Assembly (NCBI RefSeq): GCF_001436555.1
Contig: NZ_AYZR01000008.1
Span: forward strand, 494,753 to 558,752
From: Lentilactobacillus senioris DSM 24302 = JCM 17472
GTDB taxonomy: Bacteria; Bacillota; Bacilli; Lactobacillales; Lactobacillaceae
Length of the DNA stretch: 64,000 nucleotides
Direction: 5' to 3'
The translations under genes were made by a program, and so were the position numbers. The notes beneath the pieces are model-generated. The model was not told the origin of the DNA. It ran no database searches and worked only from the letters and a program-made list of their open reading frames with translations. Positions 44,830-53,750 of the stretch are shown here, in pieces. Every line of letters begins with the position of its first letter. Position 1 is the stretch's first letter.

Positions 44830-45849
44830 ATGAAAGCTGCAGTTGTAAGAGATTCTGTTGATGGTTACGTTGATATTAAGGATGTTGAACTCCGTCCCAT
44901 CAAAGCTGGTGAAGCACTAGTTAAAGTTGAATATTGTGGATTATGTCACACTGATTTGCACGTTGCTGCCGGTGATTTTGGTAAAGTTCCTGGTAGAATT
45001 ATTGGTCACGAAGGCGTTGGTCGGGTAATTGAAGTTGCCGATGACGTTACTAACTTAAAATTAGGTGATCGTGTTTCTATCGCCTGGTTCTTCAAAGGTT
45101 GCGGCCACTGTGAATATTGTAATACCGGTCGTGAAACTCTTTGCCGGAACGTAGAAAATGCTGGTTTCACCGTTGATGGTGCCATGGCCGAAGAAGTCAT
45201 TGTTGATGCTAACTACGCTGTTAAAGTACCAGAAGAATTAGATCCTGTAGAAGCTACTTCCCTTACCTGTGCCGGAGTTACTATGTACAAAGCCTTAAAA
45301 GTTGGTGAAACTCGTCCAGGTCAATGGGTTGAAGTTGTTGGTGCTGGTGGATTAGGTAACCTTGCAGTTCAATTGGCTCACAATGTTTTTGGTGCTCACG
45401 TAGTTGCTGTCGATGGTAACGATGCTAAATTAGCTGCTGCTAAAGAAAATGGTGCTGATATTACTATTAACCGTCATGATCCAGATGTTGCTGAACAAAT
45501 CCAAGCTAAAGTTGGCGGTGTCCACAACTCTCAAATTACTGCAGTTAATACTGACGCTTTTACCACCTCTGTGAACGCTTTACGTCCAGATGGTAAATTA
45601 GTCGCAGTTGCCCTTCCTAAGGGTGATATGGCCCTTAATATTGATAAAACCGTATTAGATGGCATTCAAGTTGCTGGTTCATTGGTAGGAACTCGCCAAG
45701 ACCTAGCAGAAACTTTCCAATTCGGTGCCGAACGTAAGGTAAAACCAATTGTTCAAACTCGTCGGTTAGAAGAAATCAATGATATCATTGATGAGATGAA
45801 GAACAACCAAATTGTTGGTCGAATGGTTATTGACTTTACCCAAGAATAA
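44830..45849 (+). CDS. adhP: Zinc-dependent alcohol dehydrogenase (AdhP type)
   Basis: Reduces acetaldehyde and other aldehydes to alcohols with NADH, or the reverse. 339 residues: catalytic zinc motif [15 protein letters not shown] with the conserved H-E, structural zinc cysteines in [15 protein letters not shown], and the NAD motif [14 protein letters not shown] at 44824 is an alternative start with closer GAGG. Codon use looks smoother (fewer rare codons) than in neighbours, a sign of high expression. Monocistronic. Confidence 0.94.
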   Translation: MKAAVVRDSVDGYVDIKDVELRPIKAGEALVKVEYCGLCHTDLHVAAGDFGKVPGRIIGHEGVGRVIEVADDVTNLKLGDRVSIAWFFKGCGHCEYCNTGRETLCRNVENAGFTVDGAMAEEVIVDANYAVKVPEELDPVEATSLTCAGVTMYKALKVGETRPGQWVEVVGAGGLGNLAVQLAHNVFGAHVVAVDGNDAKLAAAKENGADITINRHDPDVAEQIQAKVGGVHNSQITAVNTDAFTTSVNALRPDGKLVAVALPKGDMALNIDKTVLDGIQVAGSLVGTRQDLAETFQFGAERKVKPIVQTRRLEEINDIIDEMKNNQIVGRMVIDFTQE

Positions 45850-45875
45850 TAATTAATTTGAAATCTTTCTTACAC

Positions 45876-45922
45876 AAAAGAGGTAAATAATGTCTTTAAG
45901 ACATTATTTACCTCTTTTTATT
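45876..45922 (+). terminator. Terminator after adhP
   Basis: AAAAGAGGTAAATAATGTCT pairs with its exact complement around a three-base loop, then T-run. The 20-bp stem is perfect. Confidence 0.9.
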
Positions 45923-45944
45923 TGAAACTATTAAATGGCAAAAT

Positions 45945-45985
45945 AAAAACCCTCGTTAGAATCCATGGTGTTCTAAGCAAGGGTT
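45945..45985 (-). terminator. Terminator after rpmF
   Basis: AACCCTTGCTTAGAA pairs, with two mismatches, with TTCTAACGAGGGTT, followed on the minus strand by U-rich sequence. Confidence 0.8.
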
Positions 45986-45990
45986 GTTTA

Positions 45991-46167
45991 TTATTTAACG
46001 TTCATAACCTGACGGCCATCGTAGTAACCACAACTAGGACAAACTTTGTGTGATGCACGAAGTTCGCCACAGTTTGGGCATGCGCTCAAGTTAGGAGTAT
46101 CTAACTTGATATGGGTCCGACGTAAACGCTTCTTAGTCTTTGAAGTTCGACGTGCTGGTGTAGCCAA
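45991..46167 (-). CDS. rpmF: 50S ribosomal protein L32
   Basis: 58 residues with zinc-ribbon cysteines CPNC and CPSC. It reads (M)[18 protein letters not shown]. The start codon is TTG, with GGAGG 8 nt before it, so a search for ATG would miss it. It follows yceD, the usual pair. Confidence 0.94.
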   Translation of the reverse strand: MATPARRTSKTKKRLRRTHIKLDTPNLSACPNCGELRASHKVCPSCGYYDGRQVMNVK

Positions 46168-46214
46168 TTCAAACCCCTCCTTTTAATAAAATATCCACTA
46201 GTGAAATTTTATGT

Positions 46215-46769
46215 CTAATCTTCACTATCATCAAAGAATTGAGATAATTTAGCTAGACGTGGATCAACTTTTTTAGTATCTTCTTGGCGTTTTTGAAATT
46301 CCTCAGAACTCAAAACTTCCCAATCGTTTCCCTTCGGCATTTCTTCATTGCCGGCAATTTCGTCAGAAGATAAAACGATCATTGGAATTTGTAACACAAT
46401 GTTTTCGGTCACGGCGTTATCAATGTCGATTTTTCCATCTTCATTAACCATGAATACCGCTTCTTCATCATCGTATCGTTGTTCCGCTGCCTTGCTGTTG
46501 ACGTAAATTTCATCCATCTGAAAATCAACTGGTAAGTCTACTGGCTTTAAAGAACGAGTGGAAGGAACCGTTAAAGTACCTTCTACATGTAGTGAAGTCA
46601 CTACATCACCTTTATCAGTAAACGCTACTCCAGAAATTTTAAACTCAGATGCATTCAAAACTTGGTCTGGGAAACGTTGTAATAACTGCTGCTTAACATC
46701 AATAGTTTCATTAATCTCAAGCGGCCGATTGCTAGAGTAATCTTTAAGTTCGTTAAAATATAATTTCAC
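46215..46769 (-). CDS. yceD: YceD (DUF177) family protein
   Basis: 184 residues with the DUF177 core (FTDKGDVVTSLHVEGTLTVPSTR) and acidic C-terminus. YceD is linked to 23S rRNA processing and large-subunit assembly in other bacteria; it is encoded with rpmF almost everywhere. Two cysteines seen in some homologues are absent. Confidence 0.9.
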   Translation of the reverse strand: MKLYFNELKDYSSNRPLEINETIDVKQQLLQRFPDQVLNASEFKISGVAFTDKGDVVTSLHVEGTLTVPSTRSLKPVDLPVDFQMDEIYVNSKAAEQRYDDEEAVFMVNEDGKIDIDNAVTENIVLQIPMIVLSSDEIAGNEEMPKGNDWEVLSSEEFQKRQEDTKKVDPRLAKLSQFFDDSED

Positions 46770-46847
46770 TTCTAGTCCTCCAATGCAACATGTCTCATTA
46801 TACTGACTACTTAAAAGCTTGTCAAGGTGAATTCCTTGATAGCATAA

Positions 46848-47978
46848 CTAACTTAATTTAATAAGCGGGTGGTGATAAAAATCCTGTTGCTGATTAGTTA
46901 CTAATTGCCTTAACATCCCTGCCCGGTAATCTAATGCTAGTTCCTGCTTACTCAAATCATCTGTTACTTTGGTAATTAATGGTAACTCCAATTTCTTCTT
47001 TTCTTGATTTAAATATGCTTGACCAACAGCATTAAATCCCAAAATACGTAAGTAATCGCTAGGAATCTTCATTTCTGAATCATAAACATGCATTAGTACG
47101 TAAACGCATAAACGTTGGATCCGGGTATAAGTATACCGCTTCGTCTTCACTCCTCGAAGAAACTCTTCAAAACTAGTAGCCTGATTAGCTACCTGTTTTA
47201 ATCGATACTCAATTCCTTCAGTCATTTGGTAAATACGCTTTAATTCCGCAATGGGAGTAGCTACTAGTTCATATCGTAACAACGGCCAGAAATCTTTCCA
47301 GGTAACCATCTGAACATCATCAATTAACTGATAAGTAGCCATTGGTAATTGCTTTTTTAATTCCGACTTATTTAAAGTCTGGATTGCTGTTCTAATAGCT
47401 GAAGCACTGCTAATAGCGCCCGTAGTTAAATTAGTATCCTGGTGGTCACTTCCCACTCGCTGAATAGGTACTAGTTCAATATTAGCTCCTTGCTGTGCCT
47501 TAGCATTAGCGTAACTAAAAAACAAAATATCATTAGATCGATTAACTGTAATTCCGGTGGTTTTGGTTAAATAATCGCTATACTGCGTCGCAAACGTTTG
47601 ATCAAATTGCTTAAATTGGTTTTTATCAGGCTGATTAGCAATCAACTTTTGATAGTCTAAATCTGGAGTCTCAGCCCCAAATGATAGCCAAGTAGCATGG
47701 AGAGCCTCTGCTAATTTAACGCCACCTTCAGCAAACAAATGAGCTGGTTGAACCGCATAATTAAATGGTAATTCTACTACGAGGTCAACCCCACCGGCTA
47801 AGGCCAGTTGAGTTCTTTGCCACTTGTCAAATGCAGCCGGCTCTCCTCGTTGAACCCAGTTACCACTTAATAAAGCGATCACTACATCAGCTCCTGTTTT
47901 CTCCTTGGCTGCCTTTAATTGATACAGATGACCATTATGAAATGGGTTATATTCAGCGATAATCGCTACCGCTTTCAT
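46848..47978 (-). CDS. tmcAL: tRNA(Met) cytidine acetate ligase (TmcAL/YlbM)
   Basis: Makes N4-acetylcytidine in the wobble position of elongator tRNA-Met from acetate and ATP. 376 residues with the nucleotidyltransferase HxGH-like motif AEYNPFHNGH and SGNWVQRGEPA. The frame reaches 48044 inside the methyltransferase gene; AGGAGGGG stands 4-5 nt before ATG 47978 and homology begins there. Confidence 0.93.
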   Translation of the reverse strand: MKAVAIIAEYNPFHNGHLYQLKAAKEKTGADVVIALLSGNWVQRGEPAAFDKWQRTQLALAGGVDLVVELPFNYAVQPAHLFAEGGVKLAEALHATWLSFGAETPDLDYQKLIANQPDKNQFKQFDQTFATQYSDYLTKTTGITVNRSNDILFFSYANAKAQQGANIELVPIQRVGSDHQDTNLTTGAISSASAIRTAIQTLNKSELKKQLPMATYQLIDDVQMVTWKDFWPLLRYELVATPIAELKRIYQMTEGIEYRLKQVANQATSFEEFLRGVKTKRYTYTRIQRLCVYVLMHVYDSEMKIPSDYLRILGFNAVGQAYLNQEKKKLELPLITKVTDDLSKQELALDYRAGMLRQLVTNQQQDFYHHPLIKLS

Positions 47979-47979
47979 G

Positions 47980-48720
47980 CTACCCCTCCTTGATACATTC
48001 AAAGAACCAGCGCTTAACTTTTGCCTTGTAACCATGCTTACCAAAATCAGTAGTCACAGTAACAGTATCAAAACCAGCAGCTTGCAACATTTGTTGATAA
48101 TCCTTAACTTCGTAAGTTCTTTCCTGATGAAGCTCTTCATAGCGTTCATAGTTATTTTGTTGCTCATTAAACTGAAAAAAGCTTAGTTCATGTTCAACAG
48201 AATGCGGGGCAAACTCTCCTTGATAGCTGGTCCACATGAATGCACGATCATCATCTTGATAGTTATACATATAGCCTGGGTAAACCTCATCAGTTTGATA
48301 TGGAGTGATCACATCAAACAAAAATTTACCACCAGGTTTAATATGCTGATTGATTTGCTGAAATGCTTTAAGTAAATCTGCTTGATCAACCAAATAACAC
48401 AGTGAATCATCAAAACAGGTTACTACGTCAAAAACTGGCAGGTCTGACAGATCTCTCATATCCACCTGCACCAAGTTAGGCGTTAAACCAGCATTAATTA
48501 AATGCTCACTGGCCAATGCCAACATATCATCAGATAAGTCGCCACCAGTGACTTGATAACCATTAGATTGCAATATAACTGCTAATCTACCAGTCCCGCA
48601 GGCTAAATCCAAAATAGATTCATCGGTATTCACTCGCTTAGTAGTATATGCTGCCCACTTATCGTACATTTCCGGATCAAACAGGTCGTCATAAAATTGA
48701 GCAAATTCTTGATAAATCAT
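47980..48720 (-). CDS. Class I SAM-dependent methyltransferase
   Basis: 246 residues with SAM motif ILDLACGTGRLAVIL and GGDLSDDMLALA near 35-65. The substrate is unknown. Its place between rsfS and tmcAL is constant in bacilli and lactobacilli, which suggests a link to ribosome or tRNA function. Confidence 0.88.
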   Translation of the reverse strand: MIYQEFAQFYDDLFDPEMYDKWAAYTTKRVNTDESILDLACGTGRLAVILQSNGYQVTGGDLSDDMLALASEHLINAGLTPNLVQVDMRDLSDLPVFDVVTCFDDSLCYLVDQADLLKAFQQINQHIKPGGKFLFDVITPYQTDEVYPGYMYNYQDDDRAFMWTSYQGEFAPHSVEHELSFFQFNEQQNNYERYEELHQERTYEVKDYQQMLQAAGFDTVTVTTDFGKHGYKAKVKRWFFECIKEG

Positions 48721-49073
48721 TATTCCGTAATCCAGTCCGTTACATTAAGCATTGGCGCATCAGACCAAAGTTTTTCTAAATTATAAAATTCACGAGTTTC
48801 TTTTTGGAAGACATGGACAATTACGTCACCTAAATCCACTAGAATCCATTCAGCTTTAGTTTTACCACTAACTTGATAAATTTTGACGTCGTTTTCTTCC
48901 ATTTGGTCAATAATGTCTTCCGCAATGGCTTTAACTTGTCTGTTGGAATTAGCATCCACAATGACAAAATAATCGGCCATTAAGCTTTGTTGCATATCTA
49001 ACACGACAATATCTTCACCGCGTTTGCTATCAGCAGCTTTCACTGCTAATTCTGCTATTTTTTTACTATCCAT
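48720..49073 (-). CDS. rsfS: Ribosomal silencing factor RsfS
   Basis: Binds L14 and blocks subunit joining in poor nutrient conditions. 117 residues with AVKAADSKRGEDIVVLDM, DYFVIVDANSNRQVKAIAE and the tail LVDLGDVIVHVFQKETREFYNLEKLW in two segments. Overlaps the methyltransferase start. Confidence 0.95.
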   Translation of the reverse strand: MDSKKIAELAVKAADSKRGEDIVVLDMQQSLMADYFVIVDANSNRQVKAIAEDIIDQMEENDVKIYQVSGKTKAEWILVDLGDVIVHVFQKETREFYNLEKLWSDAPMLNVTDWITE

Positions 49074-49075
49074 TG

Positions 49076-49693
49076 TTACTCCTTAGTTTGTACCGGTACC
49101 CAAGCATTATACGTGATAATTGTTTGAGGATAGACCGGAAGTTTGTTTTCAATTAAATATGAAAGGGTTTGTTGAGTCTGGCAGCTAACCCCCGCTGCTA
49201 AAGAGATTTCCGTAGCTTCCCGAGCCTTGCTAACCCCTGGGAAGTCTCTACCGGGTTCGATATAGTCCGCCATATAGACAATTTGAGCTAATTTGCTCAT
49301 ATATTGATGACCAACCGTATGGTACTCCACCGCTTTTAAAATATCAATATTTTCAATTTGTAGTTCCTTAGCGACAAACAACCAGCCAACTACTCCGTGC
49401 CAAATGGCATTACCGTAATTCAATAAGTTATCATCTAAGCGATACTGCTTAATAGCCCTAATAAAATCAGCATCTGGTCGTTGCTTAGCGTAGTCATGAA
49501 CCAAACCAGCGATACTAGCTTTTTCAACAGATTCTCCGTACTTTTGAGCTAATTGAATAGCGGTCTGCTCTACTCGCAAAACATGGTTGAATCTACTGGG
49601 AGTTAGCGCTTCTTGTAGCTTTTTAACTAACTCTGTTCTACTAAGTGGCGTGTACTTACCAGTATAGCTAATTTCTGATTCTGACTTATTCAT
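49076..49693 (-). CDS. yqeK: YqeK-type HD-domain Ap4A hydrolase
   Basis: Symmetrical diadenosine tetraphosphatase, which limits the alarmone Ap4A. 205 residues with metal residues in RFNHVLRVEQTA (H), GLVHDYAK (HD), WHG and MADYIEPGRDF. It lies downstream of nadD (8 nt overlap), the conserved order. Confidence 0.92.
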   Translation of the reverse strand: MNKSESEISYTGKYTPLSRTELVKKLQEALTPSRFNHVLRVEQTAIQLAQKYGESVEKASIAGLVHDYAKQRPDADFIRAIKQYRLDDNLLNYGNAIWHGVVGWLFVAKELQIENIDILKAVEYHTVGHQYMSKLAQIVYMADYIEPGRDFPGVSKAREATEISLAAGVSCQTQQTLSYLIENKLPVYPQTIITYNAWVPVQTKE

Positions 49694-50321
49694 ACAACTG
49701 ATGCTCCTTTATATATTGTTCTACCGCCTTTGGCACCATGTAATTAATTGATTGGTGTTGTTTAACCTTACTTCTAATTAACGTCGAAGAAATATCAATA
49801 AACGGCACATCAACCCAAATGATGGGATATGGCGAAGTTTGTTCGTATCCATGACGTTTTATTCCTACAAAGTGGACCAAATTAACTAACTCATCAATTT
49901 GGTACCATTTAGGAAGATATTCAACCATGTCTCCACCAATGATGAAGTAATATTCCGTCTCCGGATGAGCCTGATGAAGTGCTCTCATGGTATCGACTGT
50001 ATAACTAACCCCTCCGCGAATCACTTCACTCATTTCAATACAAAATCGAGGATTATCAGCAATTGCTCTATTAATCATTGCTACTCGATCCGCAGCTGGA
50101 ATAGCTATTTTTTTATCAACGTGAGGCGGCGTAGCATCTGGCATAAACCGAATCTGTTCCAAACCCAATTGATTTAATACTTGGTCAGCAATAATTAAAT
50201 GACCCAAGTGAATTGGATTAAAGGTGCCACCTAAAATACCGATTTTGCGTGAGTTTTCATTTTTTTGCCTAATGGGTTGTGTCTCTATGACGGTCGTTGC
50301 TTGCCGTTGTGCATTTGCCAT
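49686..50321 (-). CDS. nadD: Nicotinate-nucleotide adenylyltransferase
   Basis: Makes deamido-NAD from nicotinate mononucleotide and ATP. 211 residues: ATP motif GGTFNPIHLGHL after an N-terminal extension of about 25 residues, then ISSTLIRSKV. GGAG stands 9 nt before the ATG, so the extension is probably translated. Confidence 0.94.
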   Translation of the reverse strand: MANAQRQATTVIETQPIRQKNENSRKIGILGGTFNPIHLGHLIIADQVLNQLGLEQIRFMPDATPPHVDKKIAIPAADRVAMINRAIADNPRFCIEMSEVIRGGVSYTVDTMRALHQAHPETEYYFIIGGDMVEYLPKWYQIDELVNLVHFVGIKRHGYEQTSPYPIIWVDVPFIDISSTLIRSKVKQHQSINYMVPKAVEQYIKEHQLYE

Positions 50322-50333
50322 TTGATCGATCTC

Positions 50334-50645
50334 CTACATTTTGAATACGTCTTTAGAAATATTTTGATTTTCATCATCTTCGGATGGCATAAATAGCAAT
50401 AGTACTCGACCAATGGTTTGAACCACGGTGATATTACTATTTTTTTCAACATAATTTTTAACATCTGATGTAGTTACATCGGCATTTTGTAGTACGTTGA
50501 CTTTCATTAACTCTCGTTTATTTAACGCTCCAGTAACTTCTTGCAACCAAACTGGTGATAAACCATTTTTACCAATTGAAAAGACTGGCCGATAACCATT
50601 AGCTAATGCGCGTAAATAACGTTTTTGTTTTCCTCTAAGTTCCAT
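50334..50645 (-). CDS. yhbY: YhbY-type RNA-binding protein
   Basis: CRM-domain protein of 103 residues that binds pre-50S particles; GxxG loop present in FSIGKNGLSPVWLQEV. It is between yqeH and nadD. Confidence 0.93.
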   Translation of the reverse strand: MELRGKQKRYLRALANGYRPVFSIGKNGLSPVWLQEVTGALNKRELMKVNVLQNADVTTSDVKNYVEKNSNITVVQTIGRVLLLFMPSEDDENQNISKDVFKM

Positions 50646-50657
50646 ATAAACTCCTCT

Positions 50658-51797
50658 TTAAATCATTGCTGGTCTAATTAATACGGCCACTCCCTCAGGA
50701 GCATATCCGGCAACTGTTACCCCGGCTGGAACTGTAATCCAACCCAAACCTTCTAAAACAATGTCACTTTTTTTATCTGTCTTAAATTCGTGGCGTACTA
50801 ACTTAGGAAAATCAGCTACATTTTCAGCAGTTGGTGGGGTCAACATTTCACCAACGTGTTTTTCATAAAAATTAGTAGCATTTTCTAACTTAGTTCTATG
50901 AACGAATAAATTATTTTCTACATATAACGTAAAACCATGCTTCGCATCACCAGCCACATAATCAAATCGAGCTACTCCGCCCAAAAAAAGCGTTTGAGCC
51001 GGGTTTAATTGATAAACTCGTGGCTTAATTGTTTTATTGGGAGTAACTAATTTTAATTCTTTTCCACTTAACAAGTGAGCCACTTGTTCAGGTTGAATAA
51101 TCCCAGGAGTATCTACAATTTTTTGCCCATCATCTAACGGGATATTGATTTGGTCTAACGTAGTTCCCGGGAATCTAGAAGTGGTAATTAATTCTTTAAT
51201 TCCGGTAGCCTGCTTAATAATTTGATTAATTAAGGTAGATTTACCAACGTTAGTTACCCCTACCACATATACATCTTTACCATCTCGTAACTTATCGATC
51301 TGACCTAATAATTGATCAACGTTCTGATTACTCTTAGCAGAAACCAATGCTACGTCTGCTGGCCGAATACCGGCTGCGTTAGCTCGTTGGCGGAGCCAAT
51401 CTTTTACTTTGCTAGTCTTAATTGAATTTGGTAAAATATCGAGTTTATTTCCAACTAATAAGACATCATTATTACCAACAAATCTATGCAAACCAGGAAT
51501 TAGACTACCATTAACATCAAAGATATCAACCACATAGACGATTAAAGAATTGGTATCTCGAATTTGGCTTAGCAATTTCAAAAAATCATCATCGGTCAAA
51601 CTAACCGGAGTAATTTCATTATAATGCCGAAGTCTAAAGCAACGTTGGCAATACACCTCTCCATTAGCTAATCCTTTATCTAAAGCTGATTGAGGAGTGT
51701 AACCCAGCTGATCTTTATCTTCTGTTTGCACCTTAGCTCCACAACCAATACAGTGAACTACTTGGCCTTCAAATACGACATCATTTGTTTCAGTCAT
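50658..51797 (-). CDS. yqeH: Ribosome biogenesis GTPase YqeH
   Basis: Circularly permuted GTPase for 30S assembly. 379 residues: zinc finger CIGC ... CQRC, then G4 NKLDIL, G5 SAKSNQ, G1 GVTNVGKSTLIN, G3 DTPGI, and a C-terminal domain ending AVLIRPAMI. Normal length. Confidence 0.96.
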   Translation of the reverse strand: MTETNDVVFEGQVVHCIGCGAKVQTEDKDQLGYTPQSALDKGLANGEVYCQRCFRLRHYNEITPVSLTDDDFLKLLSQIRDTNSLIVYVVDIFDVNGSLIPGLHRFVGNNDVLLVGNKLDILPNSIKTSKVKDWLRQRANAAGIRPADVALVSAKSNQNVDQLLGQIDKLRDGKDVYVVGVTNVGKSTLINQIIKQATGIKELITTSRFPGTTLDQINIPLDDGQKIVDTPGIIQPEQVAHLLSGKELKLVTPNKTIKPRVYQLNPAQTLFLGGVARFDYVAGDAKHGFTLYVENNLFVHRTKLENATNFYEKHVGEMLTPPTAENVADFPKLVRHEFKTDKKSDIVLEGLGWITVPAGVTVAGYAPEGVAVLIRPAMI

Positions 51798-51814
51798 TCA
51801 TTTCTCCTTTTAAA

Positions 51815-52327
51815 TTACCAATGCATTTCGGGATACTTAGCTTGAACTTTTTTCCAAACAATTCGTTCAAGATTACGGTTAATCGTGGTATTCCAAGCAT
51901 CGTTAGGAACTAACGGTTTAACTAAGATACAGTCAATTCCACACCGATTGGCTGCCCGTACGTCGGTCAATACCTGATCACCAATCATCACTACCTCAGA
52001 ACGATTTAAATGCCACTTTTTAATCGCGCGATTAATTCCAATCCCTGTTGGTTTTAATGCCCTGGACACAAATTTCAATCCTAAAGGTTCAATTGCTTTG
52101 GCAATTCGTTTTTTACTATTATTAGAAACTACAATAACACTAATTCCGCTATCTTTCATTTGTTTTAACCAGGGTCTTAGCCGGGGATCTCCTAAGGACT
52201 TATCCCACGGCATTAAAGTATTATCTAGATCCGTAAAAATAGTAGTAAGTTGATTTTGTTTTAAAAATGCTGGAGTAACTTCAAAAATGGATTCAAACAT
52301 CCACGTTGGTTTAAATTGTTCTAACAT
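51815..52327 (-). CDS. yqeG: YqeG-type HAD phosphatase
   Basis: 170 residues with HAD motif DLDNTLMPWDK, VVSNNSKKR and MIGDQVLTDV. The family includes phosphatidylglycerophosphate phosphatase-like enzymes; the substrate here is not shown. First gene of the yqeG-yqeH-yhbY-nadD-yqeK-rsfS set. Confidence 0.92.
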   Translation of the reverse strand: MLEQFKPTWMFESIFEVTPAFLKQNQLTTIFTDLDNTLMPWDKSLGDPRLRPWLKQMKDSGISVIVVSNNSKKRIAKAIEPLGLKFVSRALKPTGIGINRAIKKWHLNRSEVVMIGDQVLTDVRAANRCGIDCILVKPLVPNDAWNTTINRNLERIVWKKVQAKYPEMHW

Positions 52328-52356
52328 AATAAACCCCTAACTTACTGCCCCTTATC

Positions 52357-52394
52357 AAAAAAACTTCCACCCTCAAAAAAGCGGTGAAAGTTTT
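52357..52394 (-). terminator. Terminator after rplT
   Basis: AACTTTCACC pairs with GGTGGAAGTT around a loop containing TTTTTT, then U-run, on the minus strand. It ends infC-rpmI-rplT. Confidence 0.85.
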
Positions 52395-52400
52395 CAATGA

Positions 52401-52757
52401 TTATTTAAGGGCTTTTTTTGCTTCGTCAGTTAATGCTTTAAATGCATCAGCATCGTTAACTGCTAAATCAGCCAACATTTTACGGTTCATATCAATGTTA
52501 GCTAATTTCAAACCGTGCATGAATTGGCTGTAGCTAAGATCGTTCATCCGAGCAGCAGCATTGATCCGGGCAATCCATAATTTACGGAAATTACCTTTGT
52601 TAGCGCGACGATCACGGAAAGCATAAGTTTCCGATTTCATTACTTGATCTTTAGCGGTCTTGAATAGGCTGTGCTTTGCACCACGGTAACCTTTAGCAAG
52701 TTTTAAAACTCGTTTCCGACGTGCGTGTGTAACTGTTCCACCTTTAACTCGTGGCAT
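52401..52757 (-). CDS. rplT: 50S ribosomal protein L20
   Basis: 118 residues with [22 protein letters not shown]-type start (read in parts), ALPHA-helical basic N-terminus and the conserved globular C-terminus. It binds 23S rRNA and, in Bacillus, the leader of its own operon. Confidence 0.97.
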   Translation of the reverse strand: MPRVKGGTVTHARRKRVLKLAKGYRGAKHSLFKTAKDQVMKSETYAFRDRRANKGNFRKLWIARINAAARMNDLSYSQFMHGLKLANIDMNRKMLADLAVNDADAFKALTDEAKKALK

Positions 52758-52805
52758 AATAAATTCCTCCTGTGTAAATCAAAAATTAGATAAGTTATTC
52801 GGTTA

Positions 52806-53000
52806 TTATTTAGAAAGCATCTTAATGTAACGCTTTACGTTAGTTGCATCCATCATGCTAGTACCACGTAATTGGCGACGTTGCTTCTTAGTCTTACCGT
52901 GGAAACGGTGGCTAGTGTATGCATTGGCACTCTTTAGACCACCATTAGCAGTTTTCTTGAAACGCTTTGCAGCGGCACGGTTTGATTTTTGTTTAGGCAT
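52806..53000 (-). CDS. rpmI: 50S ribosomal protein L35
   Basis: 64 residues ([18 protein letters not shown] ... [19 protein letters not shown]). Standard position between infC and rplT. Confidence 0.96.
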   Translation of the reverse strand: MPKQKSNRAAAKRFKKTANGGLKSANAYTSHRFHGKTKKQRRQLRGTSMMDATNVKRYIKMLSK

Positions 53001-53031
53001 TGATCTAAATCCTCCTTAAAATAATTCGCTT

Positions 53032-53559
53032 TTATTTCTTGTCGCTTTCTTTAGGGGCGAGCATTAAGAACATGCTACGTCCATCCATTTTAGGCTTTTG
53101 TTCAACACTAGCAACATCAGCAGTTTCTTCGGCCATTCGGTCAAGAACTTTTCTACCAATGTCCTTGTGAGTAATTGCCCGGCCCTTGAACCGGATAGAA
53201 ACTCGAACTTTTTCGCCTTTAGCCAAGAATTTACGTGCGTTTTTTAGTTTAGTATTGAAGTCATTGACATCAATTACTGGACTCAAACGAACTTCCTTGA
53301 CATTTACAATCTTTTGCTTTTTACGGGATTCACGATCTTTCTTTTGTTGTTCAAATCGGTACTTTCCGTAGTCCAAAATCTTAGCAACTGGTGGTTTGGC
53401 CTTCGGAGCGACCAATACAAGATCCAAATCAGCATCATCAGCAAGTTTAAGTGCTTCGTCACGACTTTTAACACCCAATTGATCCCCATCGGCACCGATC
53501 AGACGAACTTCACGAGCTCTAATTCCGTCGTTAACCATCATATCCTTTGCTATGGTAAT
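53032..53559 (-). CDS. infC: Translation initiation factor IF-3, probable ATT start
   Basis: Keeps 30S subunits free and checks start codons. The N-domain begins [14 protein letters not shown]; the C-domain ends [12 protein letters not shown]. The first ATG (53541) has no good site unless AAGG at 5 nt from the next ATG is used. In frame upstream are ATT ACC ATA GCA AAG GAT, giving the MTIAKD start known from related lactic acid bacteria, next to GGAGGTGA. I therefore place the start at ATT 53559 (175 residues), with ATA 53553 or ATG 53541 as alternatives. Rare starts in infC allow IF3 to control its own synthesis. Confidence 0.9.
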   Translation of the reverse strand: MTIAKDMMVNDGIRAREVRLIGADGDQLGVKSRDEALKLADDADLDLVLVAPKAKPPVAKILDYGKYRFEQQKKDRESRKKQKIVNVKEVRLSPVIDVNDFNTKLKNARKFLAKGEKVRVSIRFKGRAITHKDIGRKVLDRMAEETADVASVEQKPKMDGRSMFLMLAPKESDKK

Positions 53560-53712
53560 TCACCTCCAAATTTTAAACAAAAAGCAGAAAGAGCGGACGC
53601 AAGCGCCCGCTCTGATATAGCGATTAACACAATTGTTAATCGAATTCGATATCAAGCCCAGTGATTAGAATCACTAAGGCGAGAAGCGGGTTGCTTCTGC
53701 TTTCATTTCAAC
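53560..53712 (-). ncRNA. L20 leader of infC-rpmI-rplT
   Basis: About 150 nt between transcript start and infC. It contains the hairpin GAAGC...GCTTC and a terminator at 53590-53613 (AGAGCGGACGC/GCGCCCGCTCT) with a U-rich tail. This is the layout of the Firmicutes L20 leader, in which L20 promotes termination. Confidence 0.8.
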
Positions 53713-53718
53713 TTCATA

Positions 53719-53747
53719 ATCATACCATCACTGACGATAAGTGTCAA
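53719..53747 (-). promoter_or_regulatory. infC operon promoter
   Basis: TTGACA (53742-53747) and TATGAT (53719-53724) with a 17-bp spacer on the minus strand. Confidence 0.85.
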
Positions 53748-53750
53748 TAA

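Noticed and set aside
53314-53664. 116-residue plus-strand open frame over infC and its leader
   Set aside because: Antisense to infC, with no ribosome site and no protein-like character.
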